64,000 nt of DNA from positions 310,001-374,000 of the forward strand of contig JAFEKR010000008.1 in assembly GCA_019022495.1 (NCBI GenBank). The letters are read 5' to 3'. The stretch's first letter is position 1. Every line of letters starts with the position of its first letter. Positions 35,560 through 47,473 of the stretch are shown here, in pieces. This DNA is from Epichloe hybrida. Its lineage: Eukaryota; Ascomycota; Sordariomycetes; Hypocreales; Clavicipitaceae. The position numbers and the translations under genes were made by a program. The notes beneath the pieces are model-generated. The model saw only the letters and a program-made list of their open reading frames with translations. It was not told where the DNA came from and ran no database searches.

Positions 35560-37600
35560 TTAATACCTCCACTAGTCTAATACTCTTATAAGACTATCTT
35601 AGAGTATTTATTAAGTTTACTCCCTTTCTCTTTAAAAACACTAATAACTTTACTAACCTAAATGCTAGCCTAGGATTAGTGTAAAAACCCTCTAGAGCAA
35701 GTAATAACTCGTTTATCTAAGCCTATAAATAGTTCACTACCTCTATAGCACTAGTTAACCTATAGGGGAATAGCCACATAAACTAAGAAAAATAATCAAC
35801 TATAATAAGTATATGCTAGATCTTTCACTTTAATTCTAGAAATAGTCTAATGTGGTTTATCCCTATTACTTAAAATAGTTTATTTACTACTACTAGTTAA
35901 TTTAGTGCCTTTTTCTTTTAAGTAGCATATTAGGCATATAGCATACACCCTAGAATGTAATTAATAACATTACTACCTATCCTAGGCTAAAACACTAATT
36001 AAGTTAACTATTACTAGGTTAAGTTTACTCTAAAATATCTAGATTTATTATAAGCCTCCTATAGGGCACTTACTACTTTTTCTCTTACTAGGTAATATTA
36101 TCTATTATGCCTTCCTTTAAACTAAAGGACCTTATCCTTAAGTTTATACTATTACACTTTTATAACTATTTTTCTAATAGTATAATAATTATAATTTCCC
36201 TTATAATACTTCCTAGTAGTAAGGAACCTTATAATTTCTTTATACTATAGCTTCTCTAGGTACTTCCTTTATAGTAATTTAACCCTAGGTAACACCTCTA
36301 GCTATCTTATATTCTAGCTTAACCCCTTAAGATTAGACTCCTTCTAAACCTTAGTAGCTTTTAGAGTCTTTAATATCTCCTTATATTCTCTAACTTTATC
36401 TTTCTAGATTTACTAGTTTTAGACTATATCCCTTAACCTAAACTTAGTTAAATTATCTACGTAATTATCTAATAGAAATATAGTATAAGATAACCTATTA
36501 GTAGTAGTATTTTGTTTTCCTTAGATAAAATAAATCTTAATATTTAATAGCCTTAGCTTAGTGACCTATCTAGCATAAATACCCTTATAACTAGTAGTAG
36601 TTATAAACGTAGTAAGTGGTTTATAATCTATAAAGATAGTTAATCTTATTCTTAACTTAAAAAAGTGCTTATACTTCTAATAAAACTTAATAATAGTATA
36701 AAGCTCTTGCTTATAAGTGCTATAGTTTTATTATATCTTAGTAAAAAGAAATAAATTATATAAAATAGGATAGGGGACTTTATCTTAGACTTATAATATT
36801 ACGCACCCTTTACTAAATTTACTAGCGTTAGAGTATAGTTAAGTTAGCAAGTTAAATATATACCTATGTATGCTTAGGATAGTAGTAGCTTTCTCCCTTA
36901 ATATAGAGAAAGATAAAGCTTCTAAATCCCCCTATTACTAGCTTATATCCCTAGTAAGTTAATTAAGAGGTTAAGTAATCTTAGCATAGTTCTTAATCTA
37001 TTATTAGCAGGGTCTAATAGCCCCTAAGAATAAACGCACGCTAGATTAACTTATAGGTGTGGGCTAATCCCTTAGCTTTATGGCTTAGTTAGGTTTAATA
37101 TATATCTTCCCCCCTGCCTTATAAACTTAACTAACTATAATAATTAAATTTATTCCTAGAGAAACCTTTTTAAAGCTTAGTTTTAGCAAGGTCTATAATA
37201 GCCTAGGTAGTAAATAGTCCTTAATAAAAGACTACTACTTCTTAAATAAAGCATATTTATAGAAGATATTATCTATGTATATAGCTAATACGCTTAGATT
37301 ACCTAAGAGTTAAGGAGTAGTAAAAGAGGGTTTAGGGTAAGGTAATAGGATTAAACTAAGTATAATCCTTATTACTTTAGTTATTATAAACCTAGCTAAT
37401 TAAGAACCTTAGGGTATATGAGATAGTTATAACTAACTAAACCTAGGGATGTTAAAGGCAAATACATGCCTTAATTCTAATGCTATAGGTATTAACTAGT
37501 ATGTATACTTAAGGTTAAATATATAGTAAGAATTAATCTAAGGATTAGATAGTTAATCATGAATTTCAGCTAGTAAAGGTAACTAGTTACTTAGCATGTC
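35560..37600 (-). pseudogene. Ty3/gypsy pol remnant (reverse transcriptase and integrase), RIP-killed
   Basis: Reading the minus strand and tolerating G-to-A/C-to-T stops, 37584-37558 gives LPLLAEIHD. The following segment contains FNLKYTY and HVFAFN in the order of the gypsy RT motif LP.I.E..D.L..A..F...DL..AY....I....TAF. At 37279-37262 lies YIDNIF, matching the catalytic Y.DDI. box with the second Asp changed to Asn, the change RIP gives. Around 35850-35640 two frames resemble the integrase core (VDYFS..VW-like, then GFYT(D/N)P..AF). Stops at TAA/TAG abound. This order on the minus strand sets the element's orientation. It is a fossil with no coding capacity. Confidence 0.65.
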
Positions 37601-40600
37601 CTCCTTAACGTAAGAATAATTAATAGTAAGTTATTGCTTAGCCTATAGGTTAGACTTATCCTTTAGTACTAGTATAGGTTTTACACACTAGTTAGATATC
37701 TTTCCATTAGTGGCCATAGTATACTTATATATCCCTAACTTAATTCCTTTAGTTACTAACTGATTTAACTAATACTTCTAAGGCTTTAATTATCTTTGCT
37801 TTAGGGATTATGCCTAAGGCTTTACATTTTCTTTTAGCTAAGGTACGTGTATATAAAGGTCTATAGCAGGGATATTAGTAATTAATAAGGCATTTAGGTC
37901 TCTATATATATAAAACGTCCGCATAACTTCCTTTACTATAGACTTTAGAATAAGGGGGCCTAAGGTCACTTTATAACCCTTAAACCATAATAACACTATT
38001 TTAATTAGAGTTCCCTAGTTAGTTTCTCTTCTTTACACTCTTCGCTTAGTTAAAAATAGAAATAATAAAGGGTCTAGAGTAACTAGCCCTAGCTAATTAT
38101 CCTTTATCTATTAAAATATTTTCCTATTATTATTATTAACCCTTAATTCTATAGTATATTCTCTCCCTCTAAGCAAATTTACTTCTAATAGGAATGCATA
38201 AAGACTAAGTTAATTTATAAGCTAAAAATTCGTTTACACTAAAATAGGACAGGTAATCTAAGGCGTATAGTTAGAAAACTACACTATAGGCTTAACCTAG
38301 AAATAAATAAAAGGGAGCTTATAAAGTTACTTACTCCTATATTTACTTTAGGCTATTAAATTTAGTTTTTTAACTTAACTAGGTTAAAGCAAGTGACTTA
38401 GTTTTCTAACTTATTTAAATTATCCTTCTCCTTATCCTTAGATCCTAATAAGGCATTATCTAGGGACAAGTCTATATTATCCTAACCCGTGTACTTCTCT
38501 AGGATTATAGGCTTAGCTAGATAAAGCATTACTTTCTATTAATTAAATAGAGCTACTAAAGGTCCCTTAATAGAAATAACTTTATCTTTACGCTCCTTAA
38601 CTCTAATTATAAGTTTAGAGTTCCTAATATTAAACCTTATACCTATATTATAAAGCTAGGGCAAACCTAGAATTAAAATAGTCTAGTTCTTAGGCTAATA
38701 GTCTAGGGTAATCACTGCCTAAACTAACCATGTAATGCTATAGTATAATACTTTTATTAACACAAAATAAGTAACTATATTCTCTTATCTATTAGCATTA
38801 ATTATTTATAGCCCTTAGAAACTAATAAATCCTAAATCATAAACTAGTATGTTTTCCTATAGTATAAACACCTAAGATATAATATTAATCTTAGCTCCCT
38901 AATTAGCTACTGCTTACCCTAGTTTAAGATTAAATACTTACTCCTTCTAAAATCCTATATAAGCTTAGATAGTAATTCTAAATAGCTTAGCACCTAATTA
39001 ATACTCTTAAAGTAACTTAGTGTTATAATTATTAGCTATAGGACTTTTCTAACCCTTACTAGACATAGCCTAAACTAAGCTTATATTAAGTAAGAAGGCT
39101 ACTTTCTTTTTTATTTACTTCCTTAGGGCTATTACCCTTAATAATAGCTTCTAAAACTACTTAGATATTTCTAGGCTAATTTGCTATAAATCCATTAGCA
39201 AAATTAGGACTAAGATATAACTTACTAGGGCCTTTTAGTTAATAGAACCTAAACCCTTATGTCCCTAAATCTTACTTAATACCCTTATGTTTTGCCTAAC
39301 TACCTTTTCTCTTACTAATAGTGTAGCTTTAGGGGTTAGAGTTAGACTTTCTAATATCTTACTAAGGGGCATCCCCTTTTGTTTTTTTAATAGTAGCGTG
39401 GCTTCTAATACTAATATTATAACCTATAGAGCACCTTAAGCAATAGACTTAAGGGTTTTTATATTAGCTTTTTTAAGGCTCTTAATAAGGGGTCTTAAAA
39501 CTCTAGCTTTACCCTTCTCTTTATTAGTAATATCCTTTACTTATACCTTTATATTAGCATAGTAAGCCCTAATTTTCTATAAGCTTATAGTGGCTATAGG
39601 GTTTTATTTAAGCTAAATAAGCTAGGGATCCTTTATAAGGTTAGGTAAGTTTTTAATAGCACCTAGCTTAATTAGAGCATATTAAACTCTAACTAATAAT
39701 TTACCTATAACCTCTTTAATAATCCTAGATATTACTATATCCTTATATTTATTACTATTTAAGTATACCTAAGCTAACTAAGCATAGATTTATCTAGGTA
39801 CCTATAACTAGTTATTATAAGGGGGAAGTGTTATTAATTTTAACTATAAGGATTCCTATTATTATAATAAATTATTTCTAGTTATAGTATAGTTTATAGT
39901 ATAATATCTAGTAACTTCACACTTAAAGCAAGCACTCCTATAGGGTAATAGTGTGGTTTTATTAATATACTAATTTCTTAATTTAGTTACTAGTCTTAGT
40001 TTAAGTGCTCTTTCTCTTTAACTAGTACCTTAGGTTATTATAGGTGTATTCTATAAAGGTTAATATACACTAGTACTATTATTCTAATACTAAGGGGAAA
40101 AGGTTACTTATTAAGTTCTAGGGATAGACTAGTTAGCGCTAGCTTATAGGTTTACTAGAGCTTTATTCCCTAAGTTAATATTACTTCTATTCTATATCTA
40201 AGGATAATTCTAAGGGTAAGTAGCTAGAGTTAGTGTTTAATTAACTACTTAAGGTATAGGATAATACTTACTAAATTACTAAGGGTTAGTAAAGCTATAT
40301 ATTCCTAATAGACCTAGGTATAACATTATAGGCTAAAGCTAGGTAATTAGAGTATTAACTAGAGTAAACTATTATCTCTATTCTCCTAATACTTCTATAA
40401 ACCCTAGGGGTAGTTTATATGCTTAAGATAACACTTTATTAGTAAAGCATTTACTCTAAAGTTTAATAAATTCCTCTATTAGGGTAATCTTTATATCTTA
40501 TATAGTTATCTTTATAAGGTTAGCCTTTACCTCTAAAATAGTAGTAGCTTACTTAATATATTCCTAGGCTTCTCTAAGGCTATTAGTAGCTAATATATTT

Positions 40601-41572
40601 TAGCTAATAGCTTCCTATATTAGTGATTTATTATATAATCCTTAAATAAACTACTAGATAAAGTTATAAAGAGTGTAACTCTTAATTAGAGTAAGGGGAT
40701 AGTTAGAAGTAATTAGTTTATCCTTTCCTTTAGTATAATAAAGTATATTTAAAATATAAGAGTAATAGGTAATAAGGGCCTTACTCTTACCTTATTAAAG
40801 TTCTATATTAGTACTAGTTTTTACTTCTTTATTAATAATATTAGGAGGGTATTGCTCTTATAGTAACTATTAGAGGGTGGCTAAATTAGCAGTGGTTACT
40901 ACACTATTCTTAGCCCTTAAGACTATAAGCCTTAATTACTCTAAGCTATTAATAAAAGTAACTGCCCTACTACTTAAGGCTATATTAATAGCTTAGATAA
41001 AGGTATTTAGGTTAATATCCTTACCTTTATTAATAGTCTTAAAAGTCCACTATAAATAACTTAACTATTATCTTACTAATATAGACCTATTAAAGGTCCT
41101 AATGTCTTAAGATAAGGGTAACTTATATAGCTTTATTATAGGCTAATAAGTAAGTGTCTTAACTATAGTTTTTTTAGTTTCTAATAAAGGTAACTTTAAT
41201 TCTAATGTAGTAGTAAGTTACTTAAAGAAATAGGCTAACTAGATTATAGCCTAGTCTCCTAGTCTAGTAAGAGGGAAGTTTTCTTCTCTTACTAGGACGC
41301 TTCCTAGAGATAATAACTTTATTAATTCTAAGTTGTGATTATACACCTCCGCTATCTATGGATTTCACAGGGATTCTAACTCCTATGCCTCTAGATTAAT
41401 AGTGGTAATAACTTAAAGTGTAGGGATTTAATGGTTTTAAGTAGGGATTAGGAAGATGTATATAGGTAGGTGGACCACCCTAGTCTAACTAACAAGGATA
41501 ATATAAAAAACAACAACTTAGCTACAGGAAGCTTAGGAAAGCTTTTGATTATTAGTCTCCTGGCGTGGTCGC

Positions 41573-41734
41573 TAAGAACTGTATTTAATAGAGAACAAAG
41601 CGGTGATAAATTAATTAAATTAAACTGATTCCTTAAGGTAATGATCCCGGAAGAAAACAAGCCCTAACAAAAAATCTGCTAGTGGGGTTTTGTGCTGGGT
41701 GGGCCAGGTGCCTCGCACCTGCCCCCACCCGTCA
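41573..41734 (-). repeat. Right LTR (5' LTR) of the gypsy element
   Basis: 162 bp, gap-free match to 26142-26303. The GC-rich end (GTGCTGGGTGGGCCAGGTGC) is unmutated here while the AT-rich end has lost Cs. It is followed by GCAG and then unmutated host DNA. Confidence 0.85.
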
Positions 41735-42860
41735 GCAGTCAGCTGCGCGGGCCCGCTTCACACGCTTCGCACCACAACAGGCAGCTGTCAGTCGCACCCC
41801 CGCCCGCCCCCGCCCGCCCCCGCCCGCCTGACCGCCTGCCCGCCCATCGTGCCAGCTGCCCATGCCAGCTGCCCTGCGCCAAGTTCCTTCTCGCCCCATT
41901 GCTGATTGTTTTTGATCTCGCGCATGAAGAGCGAACCCATTACATATGTCAATCAACATCATTCGTAAAACGTTCAACAAGTCATGGTTGCCTCGGTGTT
42001 CGACCAACTGATCAAGAGCGAAATAAGACATTTGCGGTAGACATGCTCCGAGGCTTTCTAGCCGTTCTGTTCTAGCACAAATTGTGGCGTTCATCTTCGT
42101 CCGAATCGGGCGGAACTTGCTAATAAACCCGAGTGTCCGGATCACGCCGGATGTCCAGGCAGTACTCCGTACTGAACTGCAATCATAATTTCTTATTGCA
42201 CAGGAGATGGAACAGACGATGGTACATGGCCCAGGTGGGCACGGAATGAATATTCAGGGATTGCGGCTGGCTGACCTGTGTCGTACTCCGTACGGACTAC
42301 ATACAAGCGCCCAAACGGCGAAGGCACGACAAACCCCCTGATCAGCTCATACACATGATACACTCATGCACGGTCCGCCAAAAATACGAGGACCCCCTTC
42401 AGCCATGGGTCAAGCAAAGACTCAAGACCTCGGCCGGAGGTCCATTTGCTGACATCGTCCAATCCATGTGTGGCACTTCTTCCTTTTCGCATGTACGAAT
42501 CTGCAGTCATCGGGTGGGCGAGGGCCATGGACAAGTCACGGGCGTTTCTTGATATGCAGTGTGTTCAGCTTTCCTCGCCGTGTTTTCAATCTTCTCAAAA
42601 TTCTCCTTAACCCTCCCTCGCCTTACATTTCATTTTTGGTTTGGTGGTTGTCATTCGTTCTCGGGGAGATCGTACTTGGGGGCTGATATACTCACCCGCG
42701 CTCGTTTCTTTATTTTATTCATTCAAGACCCCCGTGACCTTTACGAATACCAGGTTCGCTAGACTGCCTAGACCTCGGTCCTCTTGAGCATTCATTCTTT
42801 CATTATACTAGTTGTTTAATTTGGAAGTCTTCTAGCGCAGCTTCATCACTCCCGCACACC
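41735..42860 (+). promoter_or_regulatory. Upstream region of the peroxidase-WSC gene, new boundary with the insertion
   Basis: No gene supported. It contains a C-rich tandem (CCCGCC)n around 41797-41838 and TACTCCGTA motifs at 42163 and 42284. The gypsy insertion sits 1.1 kb upstream of the start codon, so part of the original promoter may now lie at the far side (before 26141). Confidence 0.5.
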
Positions 42861-45657
42861 ATGAAAACTTCACCAGTCCTGCTGGGCCTCCTTGGCCTGG
42901 CTGGATCTGCTCTGGCTGATCCGACCTGGCCTTCGGATATCGACGAACTCGAGGAGATCATGTTCCAAATCAGCTCGTTTCGATCTCGCAAGTTTGCTGA
43001 TACAGTGAACCCTTGCACCACCGAAGCCTCGGGTCCGGGTCGACGCAATGCCGCCGAATGGTTGCGATCGGCCTTCCATGACATGTCCACTGCCAACACG
43101 TTCTTCAAAACCGGTGGCCTCGACGCTTCCCTTCAATATGAGCTGGACAATGGCGAGAATACCGGCCCTGGACACAGAACAACCTGCAAATTCATGGCGC
43201 CCTATGTCACCACTCGCTCCTCGTTATCGGATTTGCTCGCCATGGGAGTCTACATGTCTGTTCGCTCTTGTGGTGGTGCCGACGGTCCCAGAGTTCCGTT
43301 TCGGGCTGGCAGAAGAGATGCTACTACTGCTGGCGCATTAGGTGTACCCCAACCCCAAAATTCGGTTTCTACATTTCAACAACAATTCCAACGCATGGGG
43401 TTTACCACGGAGGAGATGATTCAGGTCACGGCCTGTGGTCACACTATCGGAGGCGTCCATCAGGAAGAGTTTCCAGACCTCATGCCTGCCACTGGCGCGG
43501 TCAATGGCAATGTTTCATTTGATACAACCGACGCAGTTTTCGACAATAAAGTCGTTACCGAGTATCTTGGTGGCAACACCACCAACCCTCTCGTCGTGGG
43601 CATATCGGTCAAGCACAATAAGAATTCGGATTTCAAGATTTACAACGCGGATGGCAACAAGACCATGTCGACTCTGGCCGACGCCAGCACGTTCAAGACT
43701 GTCTGTCAGAAGGTCTTGCAGAAGATGATTGATGTCGTTCCTCCTGGTGTTGCCCTAAGCGAGCCTGTGGTTCCATATACCGTCAAGCCTGTCAATTTGC
43801 AGCTTACTCTCACCAATGGAGGATCCGCCCTGCAATTCTCGGGGTACATTCGAGTCAAAGCCACTGGCCTCGCAGGTGGCGCCATCAGGAGCGTCACACT
43901 CACGTACAGAGATCGCAGGGGCTCCACCGACTGCGGCTCCAGCTCTTGCAGCATCACGAGCACCATACAGGGAGCCGGCAAGGGTTTTGATGACATCTTC
44001 AACTTCTACCCGATCGAAGCTGTTATTCCTGCCTCGACTGGCATCTCATCTTTCACTGTGACTGTCAATAACAATGACGGAACGAGCAAGCTTTACGACA
44101 ACAACGGCAAGGGATATCCCCTCCAGGACGACGTCTTGTTCCAAACACCCCAAAGCTGCATCAAGGGCACCTCGGGTGCTCTCACTGTTGTCGCTGCTGT
44201 CCGCAACGATGTGGCTGGCAAAGGCGCCCAGGCCCACATCTCATACAAAGTTCCTCAAGACAACAAAAGTCCCGTCGCTCTCCTTCAGAATGCCACCATT
44301 GCCCTGGTCAAGGGTGCTTGCATTGGCAAGTATACACTGTTCTCGGCCGACTACACAATCCCGGGTGGCTTGGCATACGAGTCCCGCGTTGATGTCCTCG
44401 CTGGAGATAAGGCAGATAGTTTCAAGGCCCTGACCGGTATCGGCGGGACATGTACTCCGTTTCCAAATGCTGGAGCTTGTGACGGTGGAGAGCCTTCTAC
44501 CACCAGGAGCACAACTTCTGGTGCAGCTGTTGTGGTCCCAAGTCACCGTGCTACTGTTGGCGGCTACAAGCATTTGTCTTGCTGGACTGAAGATGTTTCT
44601 CTGCGCGCCTTGGACGGCATCTCTTTTGTCAACGACACAATGACTCTTGAGAAGTGTGCCGAATACTGCCGTTCCTTTGTGTACTGGGGTACCGAGTATG
44701 GTCGTGAATGTGAGCTTCCGGTCCGGTCCCATGATACGGCGTCACCTGTATTCCAGCTTCTTGTCTCGTGTGCCTAATTTCACTAACACGAATTCGGCAG
44801 GCTATTGTGGCAATTCCCTGGACAAGACGAGTGCTGCTGCTCCCATCGGCGACTGCAACATGCCCTGTGGTGGCGAGCCAAGCGAGTATTGTGGTGCTGG
44901 CAATCGTCTCGAGCTGTATTCGACCACGAGCGCACCGGCCACGCCTACACCCACGGCCACCTTGATTCATAAACGCACCGTCTCTTCATACACTCTTGTG
45001 GGCTGCTGGAGTGAAGGGAATGGAGTTCGCGCTCTCACTCAAGGCTTCACGGCTAGCGATAAGATGACCAACGAGGCCTGCGCGACCTTTTGCAAGAATT
45101 ACAAGTACTTTGGCACTGAGTACGGAAGCGAGTGCTACTGTGGCAGTTACCTGGCTGATGACAGCAAGATGGTTCCCATTGAGGAATGCAATATGCCTTG
45201 CTCAGGAGATCAGTATGCGTACTGCGGTGCAAGCAGCCGTTTGGAGCTTTACCAAAACCCCAACATCACCACTGGGAATCCCGAGCAACCAGCCGCCGTC
45301 GGCAACCACGTTCTTGTTGGTTGCCAGACCGAGGGCAACGGCACGAGGGCTCTGGCGGGACCAGCGCTTGCTCAAGATAACATGACCAATGAAGTCTGTG
45401 CCAGTTGGTGCAAGGACCACGAATACTTTGGTACTGAGTACGGACGAGAGTGCTACTGCGGTAACAGTCTCGCCACGTCTTCCTTGGCGGCCCCGGCCGC
45501 CGAATGCAGAATGCTCTGCGCTGGCAGTAGCCAAGAATACTGCGGTGCCAGCAACAGACTGTCGGTGTATAAGAAGAAGCAGGTCACCGCACCGCCTGCC
45601 GGGCCTAGCAGCGCGGGAAAGGATGGGAAGAATGGGAAACAAAGAATTCGCCGTTGA
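42861..45657 (+). CDS. Secreted heme-peroxidase-like protein with three WSC domains
   Basis: Two exons (42861-44709, 44801-45657; 91-nt intron with a CACTAAC branch site) give 901 residues. A signal peptide covers residues 1-19. Residues about 45-280 resemble a class II-type fungal heme peroxidase: distal Arg69 and His73 in LRSAFHDM, proximal His194 in TACGHTIGG. A beta-rich, disulfide-containing region follows (about 290-555). Three WSC domains come next at about 567-655, 679-770 and 785-876, each with GTEYG(R/S)ECYCG and the CxxxC...YCGAxxRL end; the intron splits the first. WSC domains bind fungal cell-wall or plant glucans. There is no TM or GPI signal; the C terminus is short and basic (KDGKNGKQRIRR). 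Likely an extracellular enzyme tethered to polysaccharide; catalytic activity is inferred. Confidence 0.87.
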
Positions 45658-45923
45658 GGACAATGGGGCGCGTAAATGCAAGATGCGTATATAATACATG
45701 TATGTAATCCGCAAAATAGGAGGGGAATTTTTTTCTGAGCTATATAATGTACATATTTTCGTGCAACAGATGGCCCCACAATTGATGCCCTCATGCCTTG
45801 CCTCGCCTCGCCTTGCCTTGCCTGCCTCCAGTCTTGTCTGGCTTCGGCTTCTCAGTCCAGCCTCACGCAGCGCCTCAACTTGACCGAACCAACGAACCCC
45901 CCCCCCCCCTCTCCTCGCCAAAG

Positions 45924-46528
45924 ATGGCCGACACAGACACAACCGGCGAAGACGACCGCGAAGTACGTCGTTCTGCGCTCCCCTCGCCCCCCAGACTCGG
46001 TCGGAAAGATCTGACCCGCCCCAGCGCCTCAAATCAGCCCTCTGGTTCGCCGTGGGCCAAATCGTAGACGAGGAGTGTCTGCGACGGAATCGCAACGCGA
46101 CGCCTCAGTTCATAGGGGCCCTGACGGAGCTGGTCTGGACGCAGATGGGTGAGTGCAGATTGCCCATTGCCAACGCCTCTTCTCTATTTTCACGTTCCGC
46201 CGACGCGGGCATGGCCATGGAAACACTTTTTCCCATCTACCCATTTCTTCGCCCCTCGTCTCATGACGCATTACAACACAAAGTACCGACTTCCTACCCG
46301 CGAAAAAAAAAAGACTGCTTACATGCCCCTTCCCCAGAAAACATAGCAATCGACCTAGAGAGCTTCGCCAACCACGCGTCCCGCCAAAACGTCACGACGG
46401 AAGATGTCCTCCTCCTGGCGAGGAAGAACCCCGATCTGCAGCAGATAATGGGGGATTTCGTACAAGAACGCAAGGATATCAAGATGGCGCGGGGGAGGGC
46501 GGGGAGGTCTACTAGGGGGAGAAGATGA
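45924..46528 (+). CDS. mhf1: MHF1/CENP-S histone-fold protein
   Basis: Three exons (45924-45962, 46025-46148, 46338-46528; introns 62 and 189 nt) encode 117 residues. Exon 1 is MADTDTTGEDDRE. Exon 2 begins RLKSALWFAVGQIVDEE and ends in the ...ELVWTQM helix. Exon 3 carries ENIAIDLESFANHASRQNV and TTEDVLLLARKNPDLQQIM, the rest of the histone fold, then a basic tail ending RGRAGRSTRGRR. This is the CENP-S/MHF1 pattern and normal length. The protein pairs with MHF2/CENP-X in a DNA-binding tetramer that supports FANCM/Mph1 fork remodelling and the inner kinetochore. The start is the only in-frame ATG before the conserved block and lies just after a poly-C run (45899-45909). Small exon 1 makes the gene easy to miss. 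Confidence 0.9.
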
Positions 46529-47473
46529 TGTTGTTGGTGCGATGCTGGTCTTCATCTCATCACCGACAGACTTTGTTACCGATGGGCTTCTTTTTTTTTA
46601 CATCTTTCTTCACATATTTTTTTAAGAAATTAAAGAAGAAAAAAAAAGAGAGAGAGACCGCGTGTGTGGGCAGCGCGCGGCTGGCTTCGTGGTCTACGTG
46701 TAAGACCCGACCGGCAGCGGAGTGGTTGCCTGCTCGCACTGTATTAACCGCCGCCCAATGTGTCATGTGTGTTCGTTGGTTTCTTGTTGAATGAAACTAT
46801 GGATGGCGTACTCCGTATGCACGGCTGACGAGGCTCTTGTCGCGGAGGAGTCGTCATGGCGGACGTCCATGGGGTCGAGTACAGATGTAACATGAAATGA
46901 GCACAAGTTAATCAGCATCCGAACGCATTGCTCGGAATGATTGTTTCTATGTACAATACGCCAACCTGGGCTAGCTGATTCATTAGAGCGCAGTTGGCCA
47001 TGTAAATCTAAACCTAGGTTCCATAGAATCATCATTGGATCCAATGCCACATTTACAACGCCATTTATCACCGTTTCCCCGCGCCTTTTCCGCATGCCTC
47101 CCGTGCCAATGCAACTGCAATGCCGGCTTGCGGCCGTTTCACTTTTTTGACAAGCAAACATGCGTCCGTCGAGTTCTGTGTTATGATTAAGGTATGGCGG
47201 CAACCCAGGGTCCGAAAGATCGTCTTCAGCGTCGTTGCAATCGCTCCAAGATACCTGCCCATCGATCCCCAACGTGAGACAACAAAAGGAAAAGTACACA
47301 CCCGGTGTTTTCATATCGTTCTCGTGAATTTCCTCCTCATTAAAACTTCTTTACCCACAGGGAACTCCTGCCCGTACATCATCATGTAGTAGAAGGAAGA
47401 AAGTTATGACATCTCAAATGCTGGTGCATCCAGAACTGTAATAAATCAAACAACGCCATTTTCCCTTGTTCCC
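46529..47473. other. Convergent intergenic region
   Basis: Between mhf1 (+) and the dehydratase (-). T- and A-rich tracts at about 46590-46645, and a TACTCCGTA motif at 46809. Overlapping frames on both strands (46763-47389) have no domain. No gene supported. Confidence 0.5.

Larger units (their letters stand above)
26142..41734 (-). mobile_element. Ty3/gypsy LTR retrotransposon, RIP-destroyed, with a nested element
   Basis: Identical-length 162-bp direct repeats (26142-26303 and 41573-41734) bound 15.3 kb of AT-rich DNA, and AGCAG occurs just outside both ends (26137-26141; 41734-41738, sharing one base with the repeat end). The differences between the repeats are mostly C/T and G/A, as RIP makes. 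Minus-strand reading gives recognisable pol fragments (see 35560-37600), so the 5' LTR is the right copy and the 3' LTR the left one; read that way the LTR starts TGAC and ends CTTA. The interior is much longer than a usual 5-8 kb gypsy element. The nested LTR element at 27287-31776 accounts for 4.5 kb, but about 4 kb between about 26304 and 34900 remains unexplained. No frame is intact; the Lys/Asn-rich minus frame at 32247-32720 is a composition artefact. Confidence 0.85.
2585..46817. repeat. Dispersed 9-bp motif TACGGAGTA / TACTCCGTA, intergenic only
   Basis: Exact copies start at 2585, 3695, 5418, 5671, 11580, 13502, 25905, 42163, 42284 and 46809, with near-matches at 2430, about 4130, 17256 and 25701. 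All exact copies lie outside coding exons and outside the RIP islands. Listed as one entry; the span does not imply continuity. Confidence 0.7.

Noticed and set aside
45202..46095. 297-codon minus-strand frame
   Set aside because: Antisense shadow of the WSC exon and of mhf1 exons 1-2; no family features.
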